Positions 1 through 12,199 of a stretch of DNA of 57,561 nt are shown piece after piece; position 1 is the stretch's first letter; each line of letters opens with the position of its first letter. The position numbers and the translations under genes were made by a program. This DNA comes from Fragilariopsis cylindrus CCMP1102. Taxonomy: Eukaryota; Bacillariophyta; Bacillariophyceae; Bacillariales; Bacillariaceae. The stretch is from positions 1 to 57,561 of the forward strand of contig FMBT01000546.1 in NCBI GenBank assembly GCA_900095095.1, given 5' to 3'. The notes below the pieces were generated by a model. That model had not been told where the DNA came from. It worked only from the letters and a program-made list of their open reading frames with translations, and did not search any database.

Positions 1-181
1 CAACAAACTGCTACGACTGATACAGCGCGTCGTAGCTCATTGGGATCACATACCTCATTATCAACAACAAATACGGGATCGGTGGTGGTGGTGGTGGTGT
101 GTCGATCAATCATCTTTATGGACCGAAGATGGTTTGTCCCTGTCAGTAGAAAGTAACGACGACGTCGATATGATGACTTAA
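1..181 (+). CDS. 3' end of an unidentified + strand gene (partial, apparent frameshift)
   Basis: The first bases read in frame 1 as a Ser/Thr-rich stretch (QQTATTDTARRSSLGSHTS). After a GGT-repeat (about 89-103) the coding-like text continues in frame 2 as VDQSSLWTEDGLSLSVESNDDVDMMT and stops with TAA at 179-181. A one-base slip in the GGT repeat would join the two. The gene begins outside the window, and no domain is visible, so no function is offered. This is inference from composition only; it could also be non-coding. Confidence 0.35.
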   Translation, partial: NKLLRLIQRVVAHWDHIPHYQQQIRDRWWWWWCVDQSSLWTEDGLSLSVESNDDVDMMT

Positions 182-793
182 AAGAGAAAGAAGTTACAAT
201 ATCCAATACAAGCAAAAGATAAGAAAACAAACATAACAGTATGACGAGCGAGCAAGGCTACAAAGCATATTATGCTTTTCTTATGGGATAAATTCATAGA
301 GCAAAAATAGTTGTTGTTGATAGCTTTAAGGTTTTACATTTTTATTACTTAGAAAAGTAGTTAGTAGTAGTGTGCTGTATTACGTTTCAAAAGGTTTTTT
401 ACTTTTTTTTAGATTATATAAAAGTAAGACATTGTTATTTATTCCCCACGAACGAAAACGTATTGAAATATCGAAATATCGAAATACCATACCATATTCA
501 TTTTGTTGCTTTCCTGCTATTATTTCTCTTTCTCTTTTTTTCTTCATTCTATTTCATTTTTGTTTTTTCAAGTTATTTTTATACATAACACCTACACTTC
601 TAGATGTTATTACTTTACTTTACTTTTTACCCTTTACTTTTCAGTCTTTTCATTTGCTTGTATCAGCAGTAACTTCCATAGTAAAATCATAATTGATGGT
701 TGGTATCATGGATGACACAAATTTTAAAAAGATGAATAAATATGTTTCTACGGATGGACCTTGTTGTTGATGTTGTTTTGTTCATTACCATCG
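182..793. other. Intergenic, AT-rich, no gene seen
   Basis: T-rich tracts dominate (for example 395-412 and 520-560). The short open frames here are low-complexity Phe/Leu/Ser text without a recognisable protein. It separates two genes whose 3' ends face each other, so it probably holds two terminator/polyadenylation regions. Confidence 0.5.
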
Positions 794-1950
794 TCAATCA
801 ACTATCTTCTTTGAATTTGAACTTTTTGTACTACTACCTTTAATTAAATTTTTAATTATAGCTTTCATTACCTTTGCATGTTGACATGGATGGATGGAGG
901 CATGTGGACAGGACGAGGTAATATGTGGATGTATTTCAATGGTGACCGTCTTATAGGCATAATCACTAATGACATCTTCCATCATTTGTTTACTTGTTAA
1001 TGGTTGATTTGTTTCCGATCGACCCACCATCCATACTCTTGGTACTTGATAATATTTATCATATGTGATAGATAAATCATAGGTACGTGTTTTAATTATA
1101 TTACTTTTACTGAGCGGTTAGTAGTAGTGGTAGGTGTTGTTGCTGCAGCAGCATCCTCATCAATAAGAATGTCATTATCTTCATAATCATCCATATCGTC
1201 ATATTCATCATCATCGTGGTTTTATCTGCTTCAACTGCTGCTGCTGCTGCTGCTGCCACTGCCGCCGGATCTTTGTTGTCTTTTTTATCTTCTTCTTGTA
1301 GATCTAATGCTTTTGTTTTTCAACAATTTCACCATCTTCATCTAATATATCAAAATCATCTTCAATATTATCTTCATTTTCATCATTTTCATTATCATTA
1401 TCTTTAGTAGCTAAAATAGATGATATCATCCATTCATCAATATCATCATCATCTACTCCATTTTCACCTTTTTCATATCTCATATTTAAATTAGTTTCTA
1501 ATGAGGATACACGATTTTGACAGGGTACATTCCGTGTAATTAAATATTGTTTATTGGATGGTAAATATGATTTAGTTTTTTCAATTGATGATGCGGAACT
1601 CCATTCCCAGGTTGGACAGCGAAAGACTAATTCATCACCTTTAGTAACAATAGAATACGAAGATAACCAGAAAAAAAACAAGACAGAACAAAACACCGTT
1701 AGTAAGTCCAGGCATCGACTCAATCAGAGGAATTACAAAGTGGTAATGAAACACAAAAGAATAATTGAAACAAAAGCAAAAAAGGAAGAATTAAAACAAA
1801 AAACATGTAAAATATATGTAATATAAACTTACCAGCTATGATAAATTCTTCTGGTGTTAATACACCCTTTTCAAGAAATGCGGAGGATGTTAATTGTGGA
1901 TATGCCCATTCTCTTGCACGACGGAAGGAACCTAATACTGATGATGACAT
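794..1950 (-). CDS. ATG3: ATG3, autophagy E2-like conjugating enzyme (one intron, three apparent frameshifts)
   Basis: ATG3 transfers ATG8 from ATG7 to phosphatidylethanolamine during autophagosome formation. Exon 1 (1950-1833) encodes MSSSVLGSFRRAREWAYP..FLEKGVLTPEEFIIAG, the family N-terminus. The donor is GTAAGT at 1832, the acceptor AAAG ends at 1639, and exon 2 resumes DELVFRCPTWEW. The acidic middle and the C-terminal part (TRTYDLSITYDKYYQVPRVW, then HPCQHAKVMKAI with the catalytic Cys, stop at 794) are all present but in three frames. Slips lie near 1307, 1218 and 1112; each is fixed by one extra base, and the three sum to a multiple of 3. The reading DDMDDYEDNDILIDEDAA matches the family's acidic loop, so the middle is exon. 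I chose the Met at 1950 because it starts the conserved N-terminus; upstream in-frame text is not family-like. The gene is probably intact in the organism. Confidence 0.88.
1639..1832 (-). other. Intron of ATG3
   Basis: GTAAGT donor at 1832-1827 and TTACTAAAG acceptor ending at 1639. Splicing joins ATAGCTG to GTGATGAA and restores I-A-G-D-E-L across the junction. The intron is 194 bp and AT-rich. Confidence 0.85.
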
Positions 1951-2992
1951 AACTAATAATAACTCTACTAACTGTATACTTTGATTTGATTTGTTTTTTT
2001 GCTTTACTTTGCTTTGTATTACACTTGACTTGTTTGTTACGGTAGTATGGGGTGTTGTGTTGTGAATGAAGCAAGGAATCAATCGAAGGAATAAATCATT
2101 TTCGACGATCGTTACAACAAACTGCGTGACTTAATTTGACATGTTCTTGTTATCTTTTCTCGTTGTTTTTTTGTCTTCAAAGGCAGTTGTTCTGTTGACT
2201 TGTTTATTATTCTGATGTGACTCGACTGACACAAGATCTTAAAAAGAGACTTCCATAGTACTTTGTAAGTTCATTGAACTACAGTACTCAAGTCGTAGCA
2301 CGACTCAGTCATCCACGATTCGATTCGATTCGATGAAGGAATCGAAAATTAAATTAAATTTTCATTCATCATTCGCCCATCTACTCTGTACTCATTTGAA
2401 GAACCCTGTCTGAAACATACCTCTACTCTATCTGATATTACTTTTCTTAATCACATTAAGAGATCATGCATATGAATTGCAATGATGAATACCTAAATAA
2501 ATTTATTGGAAATTGAAAATCCCCGTTCCACTGTAAGTGTGTTGTTTGATGATTCGGAGTTGGAAAATTCGCAAGTTGCCAAAGCAATAATTTAGTATTA
2601 AAAACATCAAGACAGGAAGAAACATTCTATAGTAGCACCTAACGTTAGGTATACTCTAGCTGATAGCAACATTAGTATACAATCGACCGTGTTGAGCTGC
2701 GATATATGGTGAAATACACATTCACAGAAGACACATATCGACGCTACAGCGTAGAGTACACTATCTACTACATTAGCGAGTAGTGTTGCTTGTTTGTAAA
2801 CATAAAGTTGAAAGAATGATTGAAATTAAAATATGAACGTTATAGAATTTAAAAATTACGAAAAGTTTCGCAACATTACTAGATTTTCGTGAAGGAGAAA
2901 TTAGTCAGAGGAATAACCAGAGCAGATAGAGATGATATAGAAAGATATCATAATACTACAGTATTAGAATGTTTCAACACCAAAAAATGAAG
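1951..2992. other. Intergenic, no gene seen
   Basis: Promoter side of ATG3 and 3' side of the Cys-repeat gene. A short GATTC repeat lies at 2316-2336 and a TACAGTA-type word near 2280. No convincing coding frame on either strand. Confidence 0.5.
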
Positions 2993-5900
2993 CTAAACGC
3001 TGATATCACATCCACATTTTTCAAGTATTGCTGTTTGATCTTGCACAATTGCACATCCACCTGGACTGATTGTTCCATCAAATCGACCAATTCTTTCAAG
3101 ATCACCACACGTCGTATCCGGTGGGTAACCAAGAAAAGGAGGCAAGTTTAGAAGTTCATCTGGATTAGAAGTCGTATCGGACTCGGAACCTCCACACCAA
3201 TAGCAGGGTGGAAAGCTTCCAGCTATTTCTTCTCCTACTCCAGCTGGTGGTCCTCCTGTTACTACTCCCGGTGGAGGTCCTCCGACGTCAGCTGGCGGCC
3301 CTCCGGCTCCTACTCCCGGAGGAGGTCCTCCGGCTCCTACTCCAGCTGGTGGGCCTCCGGTGTTCGGAGGTGACGCTTCTTCATCTAAGTTACTGCAGCC
3401 ACAAATGACTTCCGTCTGCTGTTGTAAGATAGCACACCCTCCAGGATTGATGGTACCATCAAAGCGCCCAATTCTTTCAATGTCTGCGCATGTTGTCCCT
3501 GGTGGGTAACCAAGAAAGGGAGGTAATTCAAGAATAGTATCCGGATTAGAAATAGTAGCAGATTCCTCCCCACACAATAAACATGGCGGAAAGCTTTCAG
3601 ATACTTGTTCTCCTACTCCAGCTGGTGGCCCTCCTGCTCCTACTCCCGGTGGAGGTCCTCCTACGCTTGCTGGTGGTCCTCCTACTCCTACTCCTTGAGG
3701 AGGTCCTCCTACGCTTGCTGGTGGTCCTTCAGCGTTTGGAGCAATATTACTGCAACCACATAGGGATTGAATTTGGGACTGCAAGATACCACAGCCTTCA
3801 GGATCAATAGTTCCATCAAATCGCCCAATTCTATCAATATCACCACACGTTGTACCAGGTGGGTAGCCGAGGAAAGGAGGCAACTGAAGTACAAATCTGG
3901 ATTAGAAATTGTATCGTCAGACCCTCCACACGTAAAGCAAGGGGGTTGTGGTGGAGGGGTAACATTCTCGCACCCGCATTGTGTCTTGATGAAGTCGTTT
4001 GATGCCATTATATCACATTCAAATGGGGTGATTATACCGGAAATACCAGCTTTATTTAAAGTATCACATGTAGCACCGTCATCACTGAATCCCAAACTTG
4101 GAGGAAGTGACTGAAGCACAAATTCTGGGTTTCCCAAAATGACCTCTGCTGATCCACAAGTGTAACATGCAGGATTCTGTACATCTTCTGGAGGTGTATC
4201 AACAATGATATTACTGCATTCACATAGGGCTTGAATTTGTGATTGCACGCTATTGCACAAATCAGGAGTGATGGTACCTTCAAAGCGCCCGATTCTATCA
4301 ATATCACCGCATGTTGTCCCTGGTGGATATCCAAGAAAGGGAGGCAAATTAAGAACCAAATCTGGTCTAGAGATAGTATCATCAGAACCCCCGCACAAAT
4401 AGCAGGAGGGTTGTGTTTGGGAAGGAGGAAATTCTTTCGCTTCTGTCGGGGGTGATGGCGGAGATACGTTGTCAGCAACAATGTTACTGCAACCACAAAG
4501 GACTTCAGTCTGTTGTTGCAGGATAGCACACCCTGCAGGATTGATAGTGCCATCAAAACGTCCAATTCTTTCAAGGTCTGCACACGTCGTCCCCGGTGGG
4601 TAACCAAGAAAGGGAGGCAATTCAAGAACAAAATCCGGGTTAGAAATTGTAGCGGATTCCTCTCCGCACATGAAACAGGGCGGTTCTTGCGGTTGGGACG
4701 GAGGAACTTCTTCTGGTTCTATTGGAGGTTCATCAGGCACCTGTTGTTGTTCTTCTTTTTCGTCCTTGTCTTCTTCTTCTTCTTCTTCTTCTTCTTCTTC
4801 TTCTGTTGAAGGTGCCTCCACGGTCGTCGTCGGGGTTGATACTTGGGGAACAATATTACTGCAACCACATTGTTGTAACATTTCAGTCTGTGATTGCATG
4901 ATATTACATCCAGTTGGACTGATAGTACGATCAAACCGTCCAATATCATCAAGACCTTTGCAGGTAATGTCATCAGGATACCCTAAGAATTCAGGCAAAT
5001 CAAGAATAAAATCTGGACTAGAAATCGTTGCGAACTCTTCGCCGCACAAAAAGCAAGGTGGCTGCGCTTCGGACACGTCTCCTGTCGCCGTCGTTGTTGA
5101 TGTATCAACGTCACTACTGCTACTACTTCTACATCCACATTGATCTTTTATCGATGTCTCATTTTGTAATTCAAGACATGCGGATGGTGATATAAGACCT
5201 GTAATTCCAATTGCATCGGCGACTTGACATGTCACTGAATCTCCATATCCTAATAAAGGTGGGAGGGACAGTGCAGCTTCGGGAACGGATAGTATAACAT
5301 CTTGCGATCCACATACGTAACAACTTGGGAATGATTCTTCTTCCTCGTCCTCGTCTTGTTGCTGTTCTGCTTGAATACCACAACCACATGTTTCGATAAT
5401 AGTATCTTGTTGTTGTATGAACGAACATGCACCTTCAGAGATATAACCAGTTAAACCAAGCGCATTGACAGCTTCACATGGAGCACTGTCACCGTATCCT
5501 AATCCACTCGGTAGATTTAGGAAAGCTTTTGGATACGCCAATCGTTTCGAACCACAAAGAGAACAGCTAGGAAAATCGACTCTGATAACTGGAGCAACTT
5601 CGTCCACACCACCACAACCACAATTATCAATAATTTCCTTTTCTTCCTGTATAACAGTACATGCACCTGGTGATATATAACCAGTAACACCAACTGCATT
5701 AACATCTTGACAGGATGCATTATCACCGAATCCTAATGCTGATGGTAGAGATAATATAGCATCTGGATTACCCACTAATCCATTATTTGATCCACCACAA
5801 ATGAAACAACTTGGAAAATTTGGTTGAATGACGACCGCCGGATCTTCTTCGTCTTCTTCTACAATCAATGTATTCGAACATCCACATTGTTCCATAATTT

Positions 5901-6514
5901 CTTTTGATTGTAATGCAATACAACCATCTGGTTGAACAAAACCACTAACACCAACAGCATTGATATCTTGACATGTTGCTGTATCACCAAAACCTAAAAT
6001 AGATGGCAACGTTAAAATATTTGAAGGTGTCGTCAATGTACCAATTTTAGGTGATCGAACATTAGAAACAACAAAACTAGAACCATCAGAACTTGTACTA
6101 GTACTAGTACCACCATTACTGTTCATGCTATCATCATTATCACCACATATGTAACACGGTGGAAATGAAGCTAATGCAAAATTCGAACCATTATTCTCTC
6201 CATTGTTGGTAGTTGCATCGACGCCATCTTGTCCTTTAACAGCGCCGCTACTACTACCAGTAGCAGTAGAAGTACCACTACCAATAACATTACTACAACC
6301 ACATTGAATTAAAATTTCAGTTTGAGACTGTAATATACCACAACCAATGTCACTAATACTATTACCATAATTAAATCGACCTAAACGATCTAAATTTGAA
6401 CATGTAAAGTCATCAGGATAACCTAAAAAATCTGGTAATACTAATATCGAATCTGGATTTGATAATGTTGCATCTTCCTCGCCACATAAATAACATGGTA
6501 TATCTGATTTTTCA

Positions 6515-6550
<36 letters not shown>

Positions 6551-7542
6551 GCAGGTACCGTAGTAGCAGCAGTAGCATCAGTAGTAGATCCCGAAGTATC
6601 AGTTGTTGAAATTGAAGCAGAAACAATAATATTACATCCACATCGTTCTTTCATTGATAATTGATTCTGTAAATTAGAACATGAATCAGGATCAATGAAA
6701 CCATACAATCCTGCAATACGTAACGAATCACATGATACATCAGTTTCAATACCACCACTTATACCATTATAATTATTAGCACTAATAAATTCCATACTAT
6801 TTTGTGGTGAAATATATACTAATGCTTTAGGATTGGACATACTTTGTTGTTGAACTACCACTTCTTGATTATTATTATCACCACAAACGAAACAGGTTTC
6901 ATATGCAGCAAGTGATTCTGGTAATTCAACAGTTGATGGATCATAATCTGCTAATGCTGGTGGTCTTGTGATAATTAACGGAGCTTCAACGGGTGACATA
7001 GTTCTACTACTACCACCACCGCCTGAATTTTCTGCTTGATTTGATTTAATTTTTACATATGCAAAGAAACCACCAACAGCTAATCCCCATAATGTAAGTA
7101 AACAACAAATACAACCACTAAATATCCATGCACAACGTTTTGCCAGACGGAATCTTCTCTCTACTGGATCTACCCAGCTATCATCATCATTATCATCATC
7201 ATCTTCATCATAAAAGTTATCACCGTTCCTGACATCGACATACATAGATTCATCATCAATAGTTTTCAATGTATTCGTATCTTTTTTCTTCAATTCTTCA
7301 CCGGCATAATGGAAGCTATAACTCTGATCGTCATCACTACTGTAATCATCACTATCATCACTACTACTGTCATCACTACTGTCATCATCAGAGCTGCTGA
7401 TAACGTCCTCTAATTGTCTTTCTAAATCATCACCAGAAGAATCAGAATCGATACTGCTATCGTCGTCTGATGATGAAGAAGGATCAGAATCTCTCGGTGG
7501 TTGATCCGCACTACCACTTTTCAATTTGAACATTTTTAACAT
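2993..7542 (-). CDS. Single-pass membrane protein with 13 Cys-rich modules (one apparent frameshift)
   Basis: About 1516 residues. The N-terminus is a Ser/Asp-rich acidic tail, then RRFRLAKRC and one membrane segment near residues 135-160 (WIFSGCICCLLTLWGLAVGGFFAYV). The rest is 13 copies of a ~65-75 residue module with six Cys: CxxCG, a GYPPGTTC or GFGDxxxC element, GRFDGTIxPxGC or GVxGYIxPxxC, and a closing CGC. Linkers are poly-Thr, poly-Glu and GGPPAGVGAGGPPPGVG, elastin-like. I infer that the modules are outside the cell or luminal, with three disulfides each. The module resembles an abundant diatom repeat of unknown function. One missing T near 3893 (module 11, NPDL/PPFLGYPPG) splits the reading frame; the text continues cleanly to the stop at 2993. 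Function unknown; cell-surface or wall association is a guess. Confidence 0.8.
4768..4804. repeat. TTC/GAA trinucleotide microsatellite (coding, poly-Glu)
   Basis: About 12 uninterrupted TCT/TTC units. On the minus strand they encode a poly-Glu linker between modules 7 and 8 of the Cys-repeat protein. Confidence 0.95.
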
Positions 7543-9400
7543 CTTGTTTGTTTATATCGCCTCTCTCTCTCTTTCTTTCTTCCTCTCTTTCTCTCTCTCT
7601 CTCTTGCTCTCTCTTTCTCTCTTTCTTTTACTATGGGTTGGCTTTTGTTTTGTAACGTGTCTTCACAAAACTATTACTTTCTTTCGATCATAAGCGTAAA
7701 TTTGAAATACAATAGATTTGTCGATTGTTTGGACTAGTGCAAATATCGCCAGAGAAGGATAACTAGCATCTGTAACAAGCAAATCGCATTCCAAGCATCA
7801 AGCAAGAAAAAAATCAGGATCCGGCATACCGGTAGGTAAAAAAACAACTTCTTCAAAAGGCCCTTACGAATCGCTTTTGAGTAGTTAGTCGTATGAGTCG
7901 TGTTAGATCCAAAAAAAAAATCATTAAAAAGATAATTTTCGAGTCGTGCATAATGTAAAGGGCGTCAACCGAAAAATAGATCACAGCACATAAGTAAGTG
8001 CCCCATCCGTGCGGAATATGCCAAAGATGTACTAGTATGCATACGACAACAGGGAAGATGAGTAAATTATATGGCGTGTGGGATCTGGTCATCTGTATTC
8101 TGTAGAAAATTGACCAAATGAAAATATGATTGAGATGAATACAATGAGAAAAGGTTGGAACGGGATGGTTTCATATGCATTGTCCTGCTGGTATTATACT
8201 GACTTAAACATCAATTACAGCAAATGATTTTCACAGGTACAGTTTTGGAACATGCAGAGCACTGGGTCAAGTACTACTGATAATAGTCATCAAATTCCTG
8301 TTGGTTGGTAGATGGCAAATACTGGTCTAAATTACTACATCTATTACTTCAGCTAGGGCTACCTTTCAACTGCACTGTCCCCCGGTCATAAATTCAAAAA
8401 AATGTGTATTATTATCACACAAGCTGCTGTAATTGGAAGAATTGTAACAGCATGCAAAGGAGAACATGATTGACGATACATGGCATTAGGTTTCTGGACT
8501 GCCAACGAAGAAAAAGGAAGAAAGAAAGTGTTTGCTTCTCTACTCCAAATACAAACACAAAATGAACTCAGTAGACAAAGGGAAAGAAAAGAATTAGTTG
8601 ACAAATTGGTTCCCTCCCTTCCCAATAAAATGACTAGGGTAGAAGTTACCAATTTTCTAAGGCTGCTGTATCAGACGGGAAAATTACATGACCACTTAGA
8701 AACAATTGCTACTGCTGATGATGACAAAGAAATATGAACTCGCTTTTGATGAGGAACTGGAGGATATAGACATCATGATTGATCCTACGCTTCAAAGAAG
8801 AAGTTAAGTCTTCATCAGTGATGTATAAGCCTGTAGGCTCCTGTTTTGACTTCTTTTCATAGGCAACAATATTTGCCAATCTTCTACTACACCATCGACA
8901 ATAACATGACAAAAACAAATCTGCTGCTGGTGATCATACAAAATTTTGATAAGTCCATCATGTTTACTTACTATCCAATAAAATTATAATAACAGTTGCT
9001 TGAGCTGTGTGAGAGCTTGTCATTGTTAAGATTGGAAAAGAAAACAGAAATCTTATCTTTATATTTTGCTAATTTTTTCTTAGGAGAGGGGACGGGGGTA
9101 AAGACAATATTGTTTTTTCGCCAATTTTAAAAAAATATATATATCTTTTTCATTCATTCGTGCACCTCGATCATTATTTGTGTTTTGCGACGGGTCGTGT
9201 CGCGACGCGAAAAGATTCTGAATTTGCAAACACAAGAAAGAGTCAGAAAACGATATTTGAAGAACGAAGAACAAGCATGCATCACATACGCACATGCACA
9301 TCAAAATACGCATACCGTTAACCATACATCCTCATACTTTCCATTTCATTTCTGACGGGTGATGGATCAATGCGATACTTAGTATTCTGCCTCTTATGAA
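7543..9400. other. Gene-poor region with one orphan reading frame
   Basis: 7560-7630 is a CT-rich tract just upstream of the Cys-repeat gene (GA-rich on its sense strand). 8080-8960 is less AT-rich than its surroundings and contains the open frame at 8480-8737. 9187-9212 is a GC-rich, partly palindromic stretch (tcgtgtcgcgacgcga). No other protein-like text was found. Confidence 0.45.
8480..8737 (+). CDS. Orphan small reading frame, 85 aa, unrecognised
   Basis: ATG at 8480, TGA at 8735. The peptide is charged and amphipathic (RKKVFASLLQIQTQNEL, then RQRERKELVDKLVPSLP and a Leu-rich end) and looks more protein-like than neighbouring frames. It has no signal peptide or membrane span and no family I recognise. 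It may be a relic of a mobile element or of a larger gene, or chance. Confidence 0.2.
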   Translation: MALGFWTANEEKGRKKVFASLLQIQTQNELSRQRERKELVDKLVPSLPNKMTRVEVTNFLRLLYQTGKLHDHLETIATADDDKEI

Positions 9401-9759
9401 GTTAAGATTTAGCTGTGCCTTACTAGATTGTTACGTGCTTCGCTCACGATTAAAAACGTGTAGTATGAGTCGACGCGAGCAAGCTTATGTTATTGTTATA
9501 TTATGTTAAAATAAAAAACCCACGTAGACGATGAAAAGACGCGAATGATGTCATTGAGTAAGAAGGATATTGAATCAGGACGACGCATCATCTCATTATT
9601 GTTGTGCCTGGCCACAGAGTCTGGTCAATTACTCCCATGTGGGATTAAAATTAGGGTGTTTCTTATTGGGTAAACAACATTTACTTCGACGACAAAAATA
9701 ACGTTAAAAGCGAACGAATGAATCTGACTAGTAGAATCAATCGCCAACGTCGACGAATC

Positions 9760-9954
9760 GTCACTTGATCGTCATTAACATATCTCATGTACTGTATGCA
9801 GTAATGATATCCAATTAAAAAGCCTCCCGTTGACGATGAAACAACAAGGGATTGAATCTCGTCACTTTGATCGTCATTATTGTATCATGTATGCAGTCAT
9901 GATAGATTAAAAAAAAGCCGACGTCGACGATGAAAAAAAACATGGGATTGAATC
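9760..9954. repeat. Tandem duplication of a ~97 bp block upstream of LHCX
   Basis: Unit 1 (9760-9857) and unit 2 (9860-9954) share, in the same order, cgtcactt(t)gatcgtcatta, catgta(ctgta)tgcagt(a/c)atgat, an A-rich run ending aaagcc, gacgatgaaa and gggattgaatc. The copies differ by substitutions and small indels. TGACG-type and GTCGAC words occur in each. It lies about 240-430 bp before the LHCX ATG, so a regulatory role is possible but not shown. Confidence 0.7.
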
Positions 9955-10192
9955 AGATATACATGGCCAACGTCTTCTCATCTCGTCATCTCAACGATTA
10001 AAAAGCGAATGAATTCAGATGAATACGCGAACGATTGCAGTAATGTTAGATCACTTGTGAATTAATTGATGAATTCAGTTCCTTCATTCAATCTACTCAC
10101 AATCTTAAAATAGAATCAAATCAAAACCCTCTTCGAAACATACAATCAAATACTTTAATCAAATAATAATAATAAACACTCCAAAAACTAAA

Positions 10193-11089
10193 ATGCAATT
10201 GACTACTCAAATCGTTTTCACTGCCCTTGCAATTCCTGCTGTCTCAGCCTTTGCACCACCATCGACGAAGACATCCTCCGCCACCCAGTTGAATGTTGCT
10301 ACCGGTAACAATAACGATAAGTTAAATGGATGGAAACCAGACAGTTCCAAATTTGCATACGGCCTACCTGGAACATTGGTAAGTTGATAAAACACACACA
10401 CACAATGATTCGTGTACTTCATAATCACACTATCGGATTTCTTCGTTGACTAAATTTGCTTTACGACGGATTCGAATTACTCACAAATCAAATTACATTA
10501 CTTCCCTTATCTTTTCTTCTTTTATTAACAGGATCCAATTAACGATTTTGATCCATTAGGATTTGCTGAAAATGCCGATTTGAACCAAATGAAGGCATAC
10601 CGCGAGTCTGAAACGATACACGGTCGTGTTGCTATGTTAGCTGTACTTGGTTTCCTTGTGACGGAACAACCATTTAGTTTCCATCCATTATTTGATACCG
10701 CCGGTAAGGATATTGGTCCTGCCATTCGTCATCTTGATGAAGTCCGTGCATCAACGCCATTCTTTTTTGAGGTATTAGCTATTCTTATTGGTGGAGCTGA
10801 GACTTTACGGGCTCTGAAAGGATGGGCAGCTCCCGGTAATGAGGAAAACTTAACACTGAAAGAAGGCTATTACCCAGGTGATATTGGATTTGATCCATTT
10901 GGACTAAAACCCGACAACTTTGAAGACTTTTCGGCCATGTCCACAAAAGAATTACAAAACGGACGATTAGCTATGCTTGGTGTTGCTGGAATTGTTGCAC
11001 AAGAACTCTTAAATGGGAAAGAAATCTTTGTCAATTTTGGTTTAGCACCGGATACGTTTGATCCAACCTCTCTTCCTGTTACTTTTTAG
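10193..11089 (+). CDS. Fucoxanthin-chlorophyll a/c antenna protein, LHCX-like (one intron)
   Basis: A thylakoid light-harvesting protein of the chlorophyll a/b-binding superfamily. Exons 10193-10378 and 10532-11089 encode 247 aa. The leader MQLTTQIVFTALAIPAVSAFAPP holds the diatom plastid motif (AVSAFAP). The mature part has three membrane helices: helix 1 with ESETIHGRVAMLA (residues ~87-99), helix 2 FFFEVLAILIGGAE, and helix 3 with KELQNGRLAMLGVAG. The E..HGR and E..NGR pairs are the conserved chlorophyll-ligand and salt-bridge positions. LPGTLDPINDFDPLGFAE and YYPGDIGFDPFGLKP favour the stress-related LHCX (LI818) branch over LHCF; a tree would decide. LHCX proteins act in non-photochemical quenching. 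The tandem block upstream may matter for its light control. Confidence 0.9.
10379..10531 (+). other. Intron of the LHCX-like gene
   Basis: GTAAGT donor at 10379 and ATTAACAG acceptor ending 10531; 153 bp, phase 0. It joins G-T-L to D-P-I-N. Confidence 0.92.
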
Positions 11090-11445
11090 AGAGAGAGCAA
11101 GACCGTACTAACTAAAACGCACATCATCACACAGTAGTTTCTACTTCCATTAACATCAATATAAGAACATTATTTAACTTTTACTTCGAGTTCCTTCTTT
11201 TTTACTAAACTTTAGTTAGGTTGTAAACGAATTTGATTTTATGTTCATACTTTTATCCTTGCAATATGTATCATTATTTGTTGAACATTGTTACTACTAT
11301 TTAGTTTTACGTTTTGTGAAGAAAGTAGATAGATACTATTCGAACTTCAATATTCTTCGATCATTCAATCATTCTATTCCGCGATTCGAGGCTTTATCAA
11401 AATATCTATATTTAAATCATCCCGAAACCAGCATCAGGTGGGAGT

Positions 11446-11604
11446 ATGGCAGGTAGCAGTTGTCGTCCATATCTATGTCGTTATCGAAGTATCTTTTGTG
11501 GAGTTGTTGGAGTATAGTAAATGAAATCTTTAGAGATCACGACGATTCACGAATGAAGTACGGGACTGTGAACTGTGTGATCGAATTCGTGAATGAGATT
11601 GTTT
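11446..11604 (+). repeat. Diverged direct repeat, copy 1
   Basis: Shares ordered blocks with 12442-12584: atggcaggtag, tgt(c/t)gtccatatctatgt, gtatcttttgtgg, aatctttag, attcacgaatgaag and tgatcgaattcgtgaatgag. Spacing differs by small indels. No coding content seen. Confidence 0.75.
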
Positions 11605-12199
11605 GTGTGTGTGTGTGTGTGTGTGACGAGATGCATTTATTCACGTTAATTTCTTTAAGATTACTTGAGAATCGCATCAAGGCTACTTTTACCCACATTC
11701 TTATTTGTAACCTTTTTTCTCTCTATGTCTTCGTCCAGAAAGCGATTGATTCTGCATGTTTTGACAGGTTTTTAGTACTTTCACTTTTACTTCAAATACA
11801 AGAATAATTTTATCTTTATTTCTAGGTTCATCACAAATAATATATTTTGCATTTTTATCTTTTTGATACTAGACATAAATTAATAAGACTTTTTTGATCT
11901 AATAACCAACTACTGATTTGAATAATTTGAATAATAATTATAGGTGTTTTGTAAATCCCGATCGCCCAATTCTCCATAACATCATGCTCCACTCGCAACA
12001 TTCGCACTACCAACAATTTGCGCTGTTGGCAGGAGGAAGTCGTTCTTTTCGGGTTTGTTTTATTTTTCTTGTTGTTCATTCCTCGGGTCGCATTTATTTT
12101 ATTTTATTTTATTTTATTGTTTGGTTGTGTGTGTGTGTGTGTGTGTGCAATAACGACGATTATAATCTATGCCTAAAAGAGGCAAGCGTGCAAAAGCTT

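Noticed and set aside
1110..1125. TACTAAC..CTCAG as a splice acceptor in ATG3
   Set aside because: No usable donor upstream, and the intervening text matches the ATG3 acidic loop in a shifted frame; a one-base slip explains it better.
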